Shown here: piece by piece, positions 9,563 through 18,522 of the stretch
Position numbering within the stretch: the first letter of the stretch is position 1
Layout of the letters: each line of letters starts with the position of its first letter
Source of the DNA: an uncultured Roseobacter sp.
Lineage (GTDB): Bacteria > Pseudomonadota > Alphaproteobacteria > Rhodobacterales > Rhodobacteraceae
Assembly: GCF_947488185.1 (NCBI RefSeq)
Contig: NZ_CANKYM010000001.1
Location: 62,001 to 126,000, forward strand
Length of the DNA stretch: 64,000 nt
Reading direction: 5' to 3'
The notes under the pieces: generated by a model
What the model saw: only the letters and a program-made list of their open reading frames with translations
Told to the model about the DNA's origin: nothing
The model's database searches: none
Made by a program: the position numbers and the translations under genes

Positions 9563-10041
9563 TCCGCGCCTTGCTCATCTCCTCCGTGTTGGCGACGCCC
9601 GCAGCCGGCGGGACCGTCGCCGAACAGGCGATCGCCACGTTCAACGCGGTCTGTTTCAAGGCCGGGCAGACCGCGGCCCAGGCGCGCAGCCGCATGGAGG
9701 CCCGCGATGGCGCGCCGCTGCCCTATACGCTGACCTTCTGGGACAGATCGCTGGCGCCCGCGCCGCAGGCCCCGGCCCGGATCGAGCGGCGTTGCGAAGT
9801 GAGCTTTGCAGGTGATCACACAGAGGCAGCCATTGCCGCCTTGCGCACTCAGATGGCCCGCCCGCCGGTGTTCGGCTTCAGGATCGACCTGCCGGAAACG
9901 CATGTGCCCCAGACCGGCACCGCGCTGATCGAGGGGCGAGAATTGCTGCGCGGACGCGTCGCGGTGGTGCATGTGGGCCTGCGGGAGGGTGAGACCTTCA
10001 TCGGTGTGGACCGCCTGCCCGACGGATGGGAGGACAGCTGA
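9559..10041 (+). CDS. Secreted protein in the sucC-sucD gap (copy 3 of 3)
   Basis: A 160-residue protein starting MIRALLISSVLATPAAGG, a short signal peptide without a lipobox. The mature part has ATFNAVCFKAG and RIERRCEVSFAG, matching the two-cysteine pattern of the preceding two lipoproteins. The ATG overlaps the previous stop (ATGA) and its own stop is one base from the methyltransferase start, so the four inserted genes behave as one translationally coupled unit. Function unknown. Confidence 0.6.
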   Translation: MIRALLISSVLATPAAGGTVAEQAIATFNAVCFKAGQTAAQARSRMEARDGAPLPYTLTFWDRSLAPAPQAPARIERRCEVSFAGDHTEAAIAALRTQMARPPVFGFRIDLPETHVPQTGTALIEGRELLRGRVAVVHVGLREGETFIGVDRLPDGWEDS

Positions 10042-10042
10042 G

Positions 10043-10840
10043 ATGCTCGACACCAGCCCGCGCCCCTGCCCCTGTTGCACCGCCACCGACGCCGAGCCAT
10101 GGGACCGGTATTCGCCGGATGACTGGCAGGTCGTACGCTGCATCACCTGCGACATGACCTATCTGCGCAATCCCGTCGCCTATGAGGCACTGGAAGAGGA
10201 TTTCGCCTGGGAAAAGACCTACGAGGCAAAGAAGGACGTCTCCAAGGGGTCTACCGCGCTCAGCCCCGGCATCCGGTCGCTGCGCAAGAAGCTGGGCCTG
10301 ACCCACCGCGACAAACACGACATGTACCGCACCTGGTTCAATGATGGCCACGTGCTGGATATCGGCTGTGGTCTGGGCGCGCGCGTGCGCCCGCCGATGA
10401 CGCCTTACGGGATCGAATTGTCCAAGGCACTGCACGCCCATGCGGATGCCTATATGCGTTCGCACGGCGGGTTCTGCGCCCATGGTGCGGGCGCGGAGGC
10501 GATCTGGGAGTTCGACGAGAAACAGTTCGACGGCATCATCATGAACTCCTACCTGGAGCATGAAACCGAGGCGATGGCGGTGCTGAAAGGCGCGCACCGG
10601 GCGCTGAAGAACGACGGCGCGGTCTATGTCCGCGTGCCCAATTTCGGCTCGCTCAACCGCCGGGTCATCGGGGCCAACTGGTGCGGCTTCCGCTATCCCG
10701 ATCACGTCAATTACTTCACGCTCGCGACGCTCACGGACATCGCTCGCCGCGCTGGCTTCACCACGCAGCTGGTCAACAGGATCGCGCTGCCCGTGGACGA
10801 CAACATCACCGTGCTTTTGCACAAGGCAGGCACGCAATGA
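10043..10840 (+). CDS. Class I SAM-dependent methyltransferase with N-terminal zinc ribbon
   Basis: The 265-residue protein has an N-terminal Cys cluster (CPCC at residues 9-12 and CITC at 33-36) that can form a zinc ribbon, then the SAM-binding motif VLDIGCGLGA at about 104-113 and a C-terminal alpha/beta part (FDGIIMNSYLEHE, GAVYVRVPNFGS). This layout is that of Methyltransf_23-type enzymes often acting on sugars or small carbonyl compounds; the substrate is unknown. The ATG chosen lies just after the previous stop; the open frame runs 24 codons further upstream inside the preceding gene. sucD starts 50 bp downstream. Confidence 0.8.
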   Translation: MLDTSPRPCPCCTATDAEPWDRYSPDDWQVVRCITCDMTYLRNPVAYEALEEDFAWEKTYEAKKDVSKGSTALSPGIRSLRKKLGLTHRDKHDMYRTWFNDGHVLDIGCGLGARVRPPMTPYGIELSKALHAHADAYMRSHGGFCAHGAGAEAIWEFDEKQFDGIIMNSYLEHETEAMAVLKGAHRALKNDGAVYVRVPNFGSLNRRVIGANWCGFRYPDHVNYFTLATLTDIARRAGFTTQLVNRIALPVDDNITVLLHKAGTQ

Positions 10841-10890
10841 TGCTCTGCCCCATCTCATCCGGACCTTGAAATACCAAAAAGGGAACCAAA

Positions 10891-11778
10891 ATGGCCGTAC
10901 TTATTGACGAAAACACCAAGGTGATCTGCCAGGGCCTCACCGGCTCGCAGGGCACGTTCCACACTGAGCAGGCCATTGCATATGGTACCAAGATGGTTGG
11001 CGGTGTGACCCCCGGCAAGGGCGGTCAGACACATCTGGACCTGCCGGTGTTCAACTCCGTGCATGAGGCGAAAGCCAAGACCGAGGCGAATGCCAGCGTC
11101 ATCTACGTGCCGCCACCCTTTGCCGCGGATTCGATCCTTGAGGCGATTGATGCCGAGATGGAGCTCATCGTCTGCATCACCGAAGGCATCCCGGTCTTGG
11201 ACATGATGAAGGTGCAGCGCGCGCTTGAGGGGTCCAGATCGCGACTGGTCGGGCCGAACTGCCCCGGTGTGATCACGCCCGACGCCTGCAAGATCGGCAT
11301 CATGCCCGGACATATCCACAAGCGCGGTTCCTGTGGTGTGGTCTCGCGTTCGGGGACTTTGACCTACGAGGCGGTCAAGCAGACCACCGATCTGGGCTAT
11401 GGCCAGTCGACGGCTGTCGGCATCGGCGGCGACCCGATCAAGGGGACCGAGCACCTTGACGTTTTGGAAATGTTTCTGGCCGATGACGAGACGCAAAGCA
11501 TTATCATGATTGGCGAAATCGGCGGTAGCGCCGAGGAAGACGCGGCACAATTCTTGGCAGATGAAAAGAAAAAGGGCCGCTGGAAACCCACCGCGGGTTT
11601 CATCGCGGGCCGCACAGCCCCTCCGGGCCGCCGCATGGGCCATGCGGGCGCGATCGTCGCCGGCGGCAAGGGCGGTGCCGAAGACAAGATTGAAGCCATG
11701 CGCGCAGCCGGGATCGTCGTGGCCGACAGCCCCGCGACGCTTGGCGAGGCGGTGAAAGAGGCGATTGAAAAGGGGTGA
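10891..11778 (+). CDS. sucD: Succinyl-CoA synthetase alpha subunit
   Basis: The 295-residue protein begins [24 protein letters not shown], with the CoA-binding Rossmann domain, the PNCPGVITP loop, [17 protein letters not shown], and the phosphorylated histidine H251 in RMGHAGAI. It completes the succinyl-CoA synthetase encoded with sucC. An AAAGGGAA ribosome site precedes the ATG. The nearest upstream gene is a methyltransferase rather than sucC. A 240-bp GC-rich, hairpin-containing interval follows before the next coding region. Confidence 0.95.
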   Translation: MAVLIDENTKVICQGLTGSQGTFHTEQAIAYGTKMVGGVTPGKGGQTHLDLPVFNSVHEAKAKTEANASVIYVPPPFAADSILEAIDAEMELIVCITEGIPVLDMMKVQRALEGSRSRLVGPNCPGVITPDACKIGIMPGHIHKRGSCGVVSRSGTLTYEAVKQTTDLGYGQSTAVGIGGDPIKGTEHLDVLEMFLADDETQSIIMIGEIGGSAEEDAAQFLADEKKKGRWKPTAGFIAGRTAPPGRRMGHAGAIVAGGKGGAEDKIEAMRAAGIVVADSPATLGEAVKEAIEKG

Positions 11779-11949
11779 GCCGCGGACAGAGCATAAGCGA
11801 GGCGAAAGCGCCAGTGGCGCTTTGGAGCGGCGAACGGGCCGAGCCCCGGCCTTGTGTCAGCATGCGCGCGACAAAGGCTCGATGGGTCGATGTACCATCC
11901 GGACGAGCGAAGCCCCGGCATGCCGTAAACCGTCGTACTTATGTGCTGA

Positions 11950-12007
11950 GGGCAGCCCCCGGCCGGGGGGGGCGGTCGGGGGCTGCCCGGCGGTGCCGCC
12001 GGGCGGG
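11950..12007. repeat. GC-rich hairpins between sucD and the membrane-protein gene
   Basis: GGGCAGCCCCCG (11950-11961) pairs perfectly over 12 bp with CGGGGGCTGCCC (11977-11988) around a 15-base G-rich loop. A smaller GGCGG/CCGCC hairpin (11989-12000) and another G run follow immediately. There is no T-run, so a simple intrinsic terminator is unlikely; an mRNA-processing or stabilising element, a REP-like repeat or an attenuator are all possible. The rest of 11779-12019 shows nothing recognisable. Confidence 0.6.
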
Positions 12008-12019
12008 AGGTCGCGTAAG

Positions 12020-12535
12020 GTGACCACCATTCAGGAAGGCGCAAGGCAGTTGTTTGTTGATCTCTTTTCAAGAAGAGAACGGTTGCCTGCGGAAAGATTC
12101 AGGACAGCATATTTCGCCAATTTAGCCGCAATTATCGTAATCGCTGCGCTGTCGCTTCTGGTTTCGCGCGAGATATCAACCATTCTAACCCTCGTGTGCG
12201 TGTTCCTAACCTTTTTTATTGCTGTAAATGTAGCGACGAAAAGGCATCGCGACACTCTTCCGTTGCACATTCTGCCGCCTGCTCCCTTCCGCATATTACC
12301 AGTTTTGCCTTTCCAAAGTGGCCCAGGTTTCTTTTGCGGCTTTGGACTGGCGCTTTTGGCGTATGCACTTCTTATATTACTCAATTTTGAACTTGGTAAA
12401 GTTGCCTTACAATTTTGCGCCATGATCTTTGTTATCGGCAGCACCGCCACTCTCGCCACACGATTTCTCTGGGTGGCCCCCTCCCAACCCGGCCCCAACG
12501 AATACGGTCCCAACCCACATGAGGTAACCCCATGA
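12020..12535 (+). CDS. Small multi-pass membrane protein between sucD and sucA
   Basis: A 171-residue protein from a GTG start that follows a GGAGG-type site in GGGCGGGAGG. It has two adjacent hydrophobic segments (IIVIAALSLLVS and ILTLVCVFLTFFIAVNVA), then FFCGFGLALLAYALLILL and a C-terminal ALQFCAMIFVIGSTATLA. The stop overlaps the sucA ATG (ATGA). Its GC content and codon use (many ATA, TTA, AAT codons) are clearly lower than in the suc genes. No family is recognised. The arrangement suggests a gene inserted into the TCA transcript. Confidence 0.6.
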   Translation: MTTIQEGARQLFVDLFSRRERLPAERFRTAYFANLAAIIVIAALSLLVSREISTILTLVCVFLTFFIAVNVATKRHRDTLPLHILPPAPFRILPVLPFQSGPGFFCGFGLALLAYALLILLNFELGKVALQFCAMIFVIGSTATLATRFLWVAPSQPGPNEYGPNPHEVTP

Positions 12536-15489
12536 CCGAACACACCCCCAACGACCAGTTCCATGCCTCCTCCTTCATGCAGGGGCACAATGCGGAGTAC
12601 CTCGAACAGATGTATGCGCGCTATGCCAATGACCCCAACGCGGTCGATGATGCCTGGCGGGCCTTCTTTAAGGCGATGGGGGATGACGAGGTTGCGGTGA
12701 AACGCGAAGCCGAAGGGCCAAGCTGGGCGCGCACCGACTGGCCGCCGCAGCCGGGCGATGAGATGACGCAGGCGCTGACTGGAGAATGGGCACCCGAGGC
12801 CGAACTCAAGGGCGCAGACAAGAAAATCCGCGCCAAGGCCGCCGAAGCGGGCGTGCAAGTCACTGATGACCAGATCAAACGCGCGGTACTCGACAGCATC
12901 CGCGCGCTGATGATCATCCGCGCCTACCGCATCCGGGGGCATCTGGTGGCCGATCTCGACCCGCTGGGCATGCGCGAGAACACACCGCACCCCGAATTGG
13001 ACCCGAAATCCTACGGCTTCACCGAGGCCGACATGGACCGGCCCATCTTCATCGACAACGTGCTGGGGCTGGAAACCGCTTCGATGCGCGAGATCATCTC
13101 GATTGTGAAACGCACCTACTGCGGCACCTTCGCGCTGCAGTACATGCATATCTCCAACCCTGAAGAGGCGGGCTGGCTGAAAGAGCGTATCGAGGGCTTT
13201 GGCAAGGAGGTCTCTTTCACGCGTGAAGGGCGCAAGGCGATCCTCGCCAAGCTGGTCGAGGCCGAAGGTTTCGAGAAATTCCTGCACGTGAAATACATGG
13301 GCACCAAACGCTTCGGCCTTGATGGCGGCGAAAGCCTGGTGCCTGCGATGGAGCAGATCATCAAGCGCGGCGGCGCTCTGGGCGTCAAGGACATCGTGAT
13401 CGGCATGCCGCACCGCGGGCGTTTGTCGGTGCTCGCCAATGTGATGGCCAAACCTTACAAAGCGATCTTCAACGAGTTTCAGGGCGGCAGTTTCAAGCCG
13501 GAGGATGTCGATGGATCGGGGGATGTGAAATACCACCTCGGCGCCTCCTCCGACCGGGAATTCGACGGTAATACAGTGCACCTGAGCCTCACGGCGAACC
13601 CCAGCCACCTTGAGGCCGTGAACCCGGTGGTACTGGGCAAAGCGCGCGCCAAACAAGATCAGAACAACGACCCCGAGCGCACGTCCTGCATGCCGATCCT
13701 GCTGCACGGGGATGCAGCCTTTGCCGGTCAGGGCGTGGTGGCAGAGTGTTTCGCACTGTCGGGCCTGCGCGGGCACAAGACGGGCGGCACTATGCACTTG
13801 GTCGTGAACAACCAGATCGGGTTCACCACCGCCCCGCACTTCAGCCGCTCCTCGCCCTACCCTACTGACAACGCGCTGGTGGTCGAGGCACCGATCTTCC
13901 ACGTGAACGGGGATGATCCGGAGGCGGTTGTGCATGCAGCGAAGGTCGCTACCGAGTTCCGCCAGAAGTTCCACAAGGACGTGGTGATCGACATCTTCTG
14001 CTACCGCCGGTTCGGACACAACGAAGGCGACGAGCCGATGTTCACGAACCCGGTGATGTACAAAAAAATCAAGGGCCATAAAACCACCCTGAGCCTTTAC
14101 ACCGAGCGTCTGGTCAAGGATGGGCTGATCCCCGAAGGCGAGATCGAAGATATGAAGGCCGCCTTCCAAGCCTATCTGAGCGAAGAGTTTGAGGCGGGCA
14201 AGGAGTACCGCCCGAACAAGGCCGACTGGCTCGATGGCAAGTGGTCTCATCTCGACAAGCAGAAAACCCAATACCAGCGCGGGCACACCGCAATCTCCAA
14301 GGCCGCGCTGATGGAAGTCGGCAAGGCGCTGACCACGGTTCCGGACGGGTTTCCCATACACAAAACCGTAGGTCGCCTCTTGGACTCCAAGAAACAGATG
14401 TTTGACAGTGGCGAAGGTATCGACTGGGCCACGGCCGAGGCGCTGGCCTTTGGTTCGCTACTGACCGAAGGATACCCAGTGCGACTGGCCGGTCAGGACA
14501 GCACCCGCGGCACCTTCTCGCAACGGCACTCCGGGCTGGTGAACCAAAACACCGAAGAGCGCTATTTTCCGCTCAACAACATCAAACCAGGGCAGGCGCA
14601 CTACGAGGTCATCGACTCGATGCTCAGCGAATATGCGGTGCTGGGCTTTGAGTACGGCTACTCGATGGCGGAACCCAATGCGCTGACACTCTGGGAGGCG
14701 CAGTTCGGCGATTTCGCCAATGGTGCGCAGATCATGTTTGACCAGTTCATCTCCTCGGGTGAATCGAAATGGTTGCGCATGTCAGGGCTCGTCTGCCTGT
14801 TGCCGCATGGCTTCGAAGGGCAAGGGCCGGAACACTCCTCCGCACGGCTGGAACGCTTCCTGCAAATGTGCGGGCAGGACAACTGGATCGTGGCGAACTG
14901 CACCACACCGGCGAATTACTTCCACCTCCTGCGGCGACAGATCCACCGATCCTTCCGAAAGCCGTTGATCCTGATGACGCCAAAGTCGCTCTTGCGCCAC
15001 AAACTGGCGGTGAGCACAGCAAAAGAATTCACCACCGGCTCCAGCTTCCACCGGCTGATGTGGGACGACGCGCACCAGGGCAATTCTGACACCAAGCTCG
15101 TCGCCGACGGCAAGATCAAACGCGTGGTGATGTGTTCGGGCAAGGTCTATTACGATCTCCTGGAAGAGCGGGACGCGCGTGGCATCGATGACATCTACCT
15201 GCTGCGCCTCGAACAGTTCTATCCCTTCCCCGCACAATCCGCGGTCAAGGAGCTGGAACGGTTCAAGCAGGCCGAGGTTGTCTGGTGCCAGGAAGAGCCC
15301 AAGAACCAGGGCGCCTGGACCTTCATCGAGCCCAACATTGAATGGGTGCTGGGCCGCATAAAGTCCAAGCACCCACGCCCGATCTATGCAGGCCGCGCCA
15401 CGTCGGCCTCGCCTGCCACGGGTCTGGCCAGCCAGCACAAAGCACAACAAGCAGCGCTCGTGGACGATGCGTTGACGATCAAGAAATAA
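12532..15489 (+). CDS. sucA: 2-oxoglutarate dehydrogenase E1 component
   Basis: The 985-residue thiamine-diphosphate enzyme decarboxylates 2-oxoglutarate and passes the succinyl group to the lipoyl arm of SucB. Visible marks are the N-terminal E2-binding helix region (NAEYLEQMYARYANDP), the substrate histidine region IGMPHRGRLSVLAN, the thiamine-diphosphate/metal motif beginning HGDAAFAGQGVV near residue 392, HNEGDEP, and the transketolase pyrimidine domain with FEYGYSMAEPNALTLWEAQFG near 705. Length is normal for the family. The start overlaps the upstream membrane-protein stop and sucB follows after 21 bp. Confidence 0.96.
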   Translation: MTEHTPNDQFHASSFMQGHNAEYLEQMYARYANDPNAVDDAWRAFFKAMGDDEVAVKREAEGPSWARTDWPPQPGDEMTQALTGEWAPEAELKGADKKIRAKAAEAGVQVTDDQIKRAVLDSIRALMIIRAYRIRGHLVADLDPLGMRENTPHPELDPKSYGFTEADMDRPIFIDNVLGLETASMREIISIVKRTYCGTFALQYMHISNPEEAGWLKERIEGFGKEVSFTREGRKAILAKLVEAEGFEKFLHVKYMGTKRFGLDGGESLVPAMEQIIKRGGALGVKDIVIGMPHRGRLSVLANVMAKPYKAIFNEFQGGSFKPEDVDGSGDVKYHLGASSDREFDGNTVHLSLTANPSHLEAVNPVVLGKARAKQDQNNDPERTSCMPILLHGDAAFAGQGVVAECFALSGLRGHKTGGTMHLVVNNQIGFTTAPHFSRSSPYPTDNALVVEAPIFHVNGDDPEAVVHAAKVATEFRQKFHKDVVIDIFCYRRFGHNEGDEPMFTNPVMYKKIKGHKTTLSLYTERLVKDGLIPEGEIEDMKAAFQAYLSEEFEAGKEYRPNKADWLDGKWSHLDKQKTQYQRGHTAISKAALMEVGKALTTVPDGFPIHKTVGRLLDSKKQMFDSGEGIDWATAEALAFGSLLTEGYPVRLAGQDSTRGTFSQRHSGLVNQNTEERYFPLNNIKPGQAHYEVIDSMLSEYAVLGFEYGYSMAEPNALTLWEAQFGDFANGAQIMFDQFISSGESKWLRMSGLVCLLPHGFEGQGPEHSSARLERFLQMCGQDNWIVANCTTPANYFHLLRRQIHRSFRKPLILMTPKSLLRHKLAVSTAKEFTTGSSFHRLMWDDAHQGNSDTKLVADGKIKRVVMCSGKVYYDLLEERDARGIDDIYLLRLEQFYPFPAQSAVKELERFKQAEVVWCQEEPKNQGAWTFIEPNIEWVLGRIKSKHPRPIYAGRATSASPATGLASQHKAQQAALVDDALTIKK

Positions 15490-15510
15490 GCGCCGAAGGG
15501 AATAAGAGAA

Positions 15511-17022
15511 ATGACCACCGAAGTTCGCGTCCCCACGCTGGGCGAATCCGTAACAGAGGCCACCGTGGCCACATGGTTCAAGAAACCCGGCGATAGTGTC
15601 GCCGTCGATGAAATGCTCTGCGAGCTGGAAACCGACAAAGTGACGGTGGAGGTGCCTTCACCCACCGCAGGCACGCTGGCCGAGATTGTCGCCGCAGAAG
15701 GGGAAACCGTTGGCGTGGACGCGCTGCTTGCCTCCATTTCTGAGGGAGAAGGCGCAGGTGCCGGGAGCGCTGCTCCCGCCGCTGCGCCGGCTGCGATCGC
15801 TGACGCGCCCGCAGCCACGGGCGGCACCGTCGACGTGATGGTACCAACGCTTGGTGAAAGCGTGACCGAAGCGACCGTCAGCACGTGGTTCAAGGCGGTT
15901 GGGGACACCGTGGCAGCCGACGAGATGTTGTGCGAGTTGGAAACTGACAAGGTTTCCGTAGAAGTGCCCGCCCCCGCTGCCGGAACACTGACCGAGATTC
16001 TGGCGCCCGAAGGCACCACGGTGGACGCGAGTGCGAAACTGGCCGTGATGACTCAAGGCGAAGGCGCGTCAGCGCCGACCACCCAGGCTCCGACCCCCAC
16101 CGCTGCCGCAGCAGCACCTGCTAGCGACGGCAAGGACGTGGAAGACGCGCCTTCAGCCAAGAAAGCGATGGCCGAAGCGGGGCTGAGCCGCGATCAGGTC
16201 ACCGGATCTGGCCGCGACGGGCGGGTAATGAAAGAAGACGTGACCGCCGCGATTGCCGCGGCCAGCACCGCACCTACTTCTGCTGCAGCCGCGCCACGTG
16301 CGCCTGTGGCTGCGGATGATGCCGCCCGCGAGGAACGGGTGAAGATGACGCGCCTGCGCCAGACCATCGCCAAGCGCCTGAAAGACAGCCAGAATACCGC
16401 GGCCATGCTCACCACCTACAACGAGGTGGACATGACCGAGGTCATGGCGTTGCGCAATGAGTACAAAGACCTGTTCCTGAAAAAGCACGGGGTCAAGCTC
16501 GGCTTCATGTCTTTCTTCACCAAGGCCTGCTGCCACGCGCTGAAAGAGGTGCCCGAGGTCAATGCCGAAATCGACGGGACGGACATCGTCTACAAGAAGT
16601 TCGTGCACATGGGCATCGCGGCTGGCACGCCGACTGGCCTTGTGGTGCCAGTCATTCGCGACGCCGATGCGATGAGCTTCCATGCCATCGAGCAGGCGAT
16701 TGCCGAAAAAGGCGCGCGGGCGCGGGACGGCAAGCTTTCCATGGCGGAGATGCAGGGCGGCACCTTCACGATCTCCAACGGCGGGGTTTACGGCTCGCTG
16801 ATGTCCTCGCCGATCCTGAACCCGCCGCAGTCGGGCATCCTCGGCATGCACAAGATCCAGGACCGCCCGATGGTCGTGAACGGCGAGATCGTGATCCGCC
16901 CGATGATGTATCTGGCGCTGTCCTATGACCACCGGATTGTGGACGGAAAGGGTGCTGTGACCTTCCTCGTGCGCGTGAAAGAGGCGCTGGAGGATCCGCG
17001 GCGTTTGTTGATGGATTTGTAA
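15511..17022 (+). CDS. sucB: 2-oxoglutarate dehydrogenase E2 (dihydrolipoyl succinyltransferase) with two lipoyl domains
   Basis: The 503-residue protein carries two tandem lipoyl domains: ETDKVTVEV with lipoylated K43 and ETDKVSVEV with K147, joined by Ala/Pro-rich linkers. A peripheral subunit-binding domain follows at about 211-248 ([16 protein letters not shown]), then the catalytic acyltransferase core with H474 and D478 in YDHRIVDG. The classical enterobacterial E2o has one lipoyl domain and about 400 residues, so this is an extended form. Both domains look intact and are more alike than expected from chance, consistent with an internal duplication. The ATG follows AAGGGAATAAGAG. Confidence 0.95.
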   Translation: MTTEVRVPTLGESVTEATVATWFKKPGDSVAVDEMLCELETDKVTVEVPSPTAGTLAEIVAAEGETVGVDALLASISEGEGAGAGSAAPAAAPAAIADAPAATGGTVDVMVPTLGESVTEATVSTWFKAVGDTVAADEMLCELETDKVSVEVPAPAAGTLTEILAPEGTTVDASAKLAVMTQGEGASAPTTQAPTPTAAAAAPASDGKDVEDAPSAKKAMAEAGLSRDQVTGSGRDGRVMKEDVTAAIAAASTAPTSAAAAPRAPVAADDAAREERVKMTRLRQTIAKRLKDSQNTAAMLTTYNEVDMTEVMALRNEYKDLFLKKHGVKLGFMSFFTKACCHALKEVPEVNAEIDGTDIVYKKFVHMGIAAGTPTGLVVPVIRDADAMSFHAIEQAIAEKGARARDGKLSMAEMQGGTFTISNGGVYGSLMSSPILNPPQSGILGMHKIQDRPMVVNGEIVIRPMMYLALSYDHRIVDGKGAVTFLVRVKEALEDPRRLLMDL

Positions 17023-17048
17023 CCATAAAACTGAGTGGTTTAACCACA

Positions 17049-17579
17049 ATGGCAGGCCTTTCCAAACGCCAAAGAAGACATGGCCGGCTCGTGCAGTCCG
17101 ACAAGTGGAAGAGGGCGCGCATTTACTACGCTTGGCGCGGTCTTCTCTTTCTGTTTGGTTTCTTGCTGGTAGTCGGCGCCACTATTCCTGGCTGGGCTTT
17201 TGCTGCAGGCATCACATCAGTGTTTTCGGGGCTATTCCTGGTCGTCTCTTTCTGCATTGCGTATTGGTTCTCGAAACCAGTATGGCTCGCGGCATTTGTG
17301 CGCCCCAAGAGAGACCGGTCTGTCCGCTCCGTACAGTTTTTCGGATTGTTCTGTGCAGCCGCTTACGCCGCGGAGAGTTGGAACTATTTGGATCCCACGC
17401 TGGCTCGATTGGTAATCGCCCTATCCGGTGGGGGCTTCTTTTTGGTACTAATGGTAGGTGCAGCGCGGGCTTTAGTGAATCCAACCGTTGGCTTACACAT
17501 GCTAACACTGGCTCAAACCGCCAAAGCAGTGGACGTGGAAAGTGACAAGAGGCCTGCGATCCAACCACCGGACAAGTAA
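17049..17579 (+). CDS. Membrane protein of unknown function between sucB and lpd
   Basis: The 176-residue protein has a basic N-terminus (MAGLSKRQRRHGRLVQSDKW) followed by paired membrane segments (LLFLFGFLLVVGATIPGW, then GLFLVVSFCIAYWF), a further hydrophobic part around QFFGLFCAAAYA, and LSGGGFFLVLMVGAARA near the end. Codon use is less GC-biased than in the flanking enzymes. It resembles no family I can name. It may be a recent insertion in the operon, like the membrane protein before sucA. Confidence 0.5.
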   Translation: MAGLSKRQRRHGRLVQSDKWKRARIYYAWRGLLFLFGFLLVVGATIPGWAFAAGITSVFSGLFLVVSFCIAYWFSKPVWLAAFVRPKRDRSVRSVQFFGLFCAAAYAAESWNYLDPTLARLVIALSGGGFFLVLMVGAARALVNPTVGLHMLTLAQTAKAVDVESDKRPAIQPPDK

Positions 17580-17657
17580 TTCACGAAGCTCCATCTGTCC
17601 CGCAACCACACGCATTCCGCGTCGAGGAAACACAATTTAACAAAAGAGCAGCTAGAC

Positions 17658-18041
17658 ATGACCGAAATCCAAATTCTCGCCCTCTACGGCCTTCTGGTCA
17701 TCCTGACCCTGATCCTGCAGGCCACCGGAGCCCTGACGCAGCTCGGCATGGGCTACTTGCTCGGCAGTCGGGATGAAGGGCGCACCGTTTCCGGCATCGC
17801 CTCGCGGCTGGAACGCGCGCTGAGCAACTCCGTCACCGCCATGGCGCTTTTTGCCCCCGCCGTCCTGCTGATCGTCGTGACCGAAAGCAGTACCAATGAA
17901 ACGCTGCTCGCGGCACAGGCCTTTCTGATCGCGCGCCTCGTCTACCTGCCCTCCTACGCCTTCGGCATCGTCGGCCTGCGCAGTCTCGCGTGGACGGTTG
18001 GCATCGTGGCGACCATCGCGCTCTACCTGCTGGCACTGTGA
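17658..18041 (+). CDS. MAPEG-family membrane protein (first of pair)
   Basis: A 127-residue protein with four hydrophobic helices. The motifs LGSRDEGR after helix 1, RLERALSNSVTAMALFAPAVL in the middle and ARLVYLPSYAFGI near the end are those of the MAPEG superfamily (membrane-associated eicosanoid and glutathione metabolism proteins). In bacteria the substrates are mostly unknown. The end overlaps the GTG of a second MAPEG gene, so the two are coupled and may form mixed oligomers. Confidence 0.75.
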   Translation: MTEIQILALYGLLVILTLILQATGALTQLGMGYLLGSRDEGRTVSGIASRLERALSNSVTAMALFAPAVLLIVVTESSTNETLLAAQAFLIARLVYLPSYAFGIVGLRSLAWTVGIVATIALYLLAL

Positions 18042-18448
18042 CGACCGAGCTCACCGTTCTGGCGCTCGCGGCGCTGTTGCAGGCCGTGCAATTCGTCCTG
18101 ATGGCCGTGCCCGCCAATCTGGAACTGGCCCCCGGCCAGACCCTCAGCCCGCGCGACCGCGACCGGATGGGCGGCGACCTCGTCGACAAGCTTTCGCCCC
18201 GCACCGCCCGGCTCTACCGCGCGCTCACCAACCATTTCGAAGCGCTGATCCTCTTCACCATCGCCGTTCTGGTGGTAACGCTAGGCGCGCAATCCTCACC
18301 CCTCACCCAGACCTGTGCCTGGGTTTATCTGGGCGCCCGCATCCTCTACGTCCCGGCCTATGCCTTCGGTTGGGTGCCCTGGCGCTCACTGATCTGGTTC
18401 GTGGGCTTCGGGGCGACCATTCTGATGCTGCTTGCAGCTTTGGTCTAG
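18038..18448 (+). CDS. MAPEG-family membrane protein (second of pair)
   Basis: A 136-residue paralogue of the preceding protein starting from a GTG that overlaps the previous stop (GTGA). It has LSPRTARLYRALTNHFEAL, the family's conserved Asn/Glu-type helix, and YLGARILYVPAYAFGWVPWRS, closely parallel to the partner's C-terminal motif. Four membrane helices are expected. lpd follows after 74 bp. Function unknown. Confidence 0.75.
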   Translation: MTTELTVLALAALLQAVQFVLMAVPANLELAPGQTLSPRDRDRMGGDLVDKLSPRTARLYRALTNHFEALILFTIAVLVVTLGAQSSPLTQTCAWVYLGARILYVPAYAFGWVPWRSLIWFVGFGATILMLLAALV

Positions 18449-18522
18449 GCGGGGCAACTATGGCGGGACCATTTTGCAAAAACCGACGTGATACAGACGT
18501 TACATTCTGAAGGATCTGACCC

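Noticed and set aside
12031..14361. A 776-codon open frame antisense to sucA and the preceding gene
   Set aside because: Its translation is His/Val/Leu/Asp-rich without domain features and mirrors the codon pattern of the strongly supported sucA; a shadow frame in high-GC DNA.
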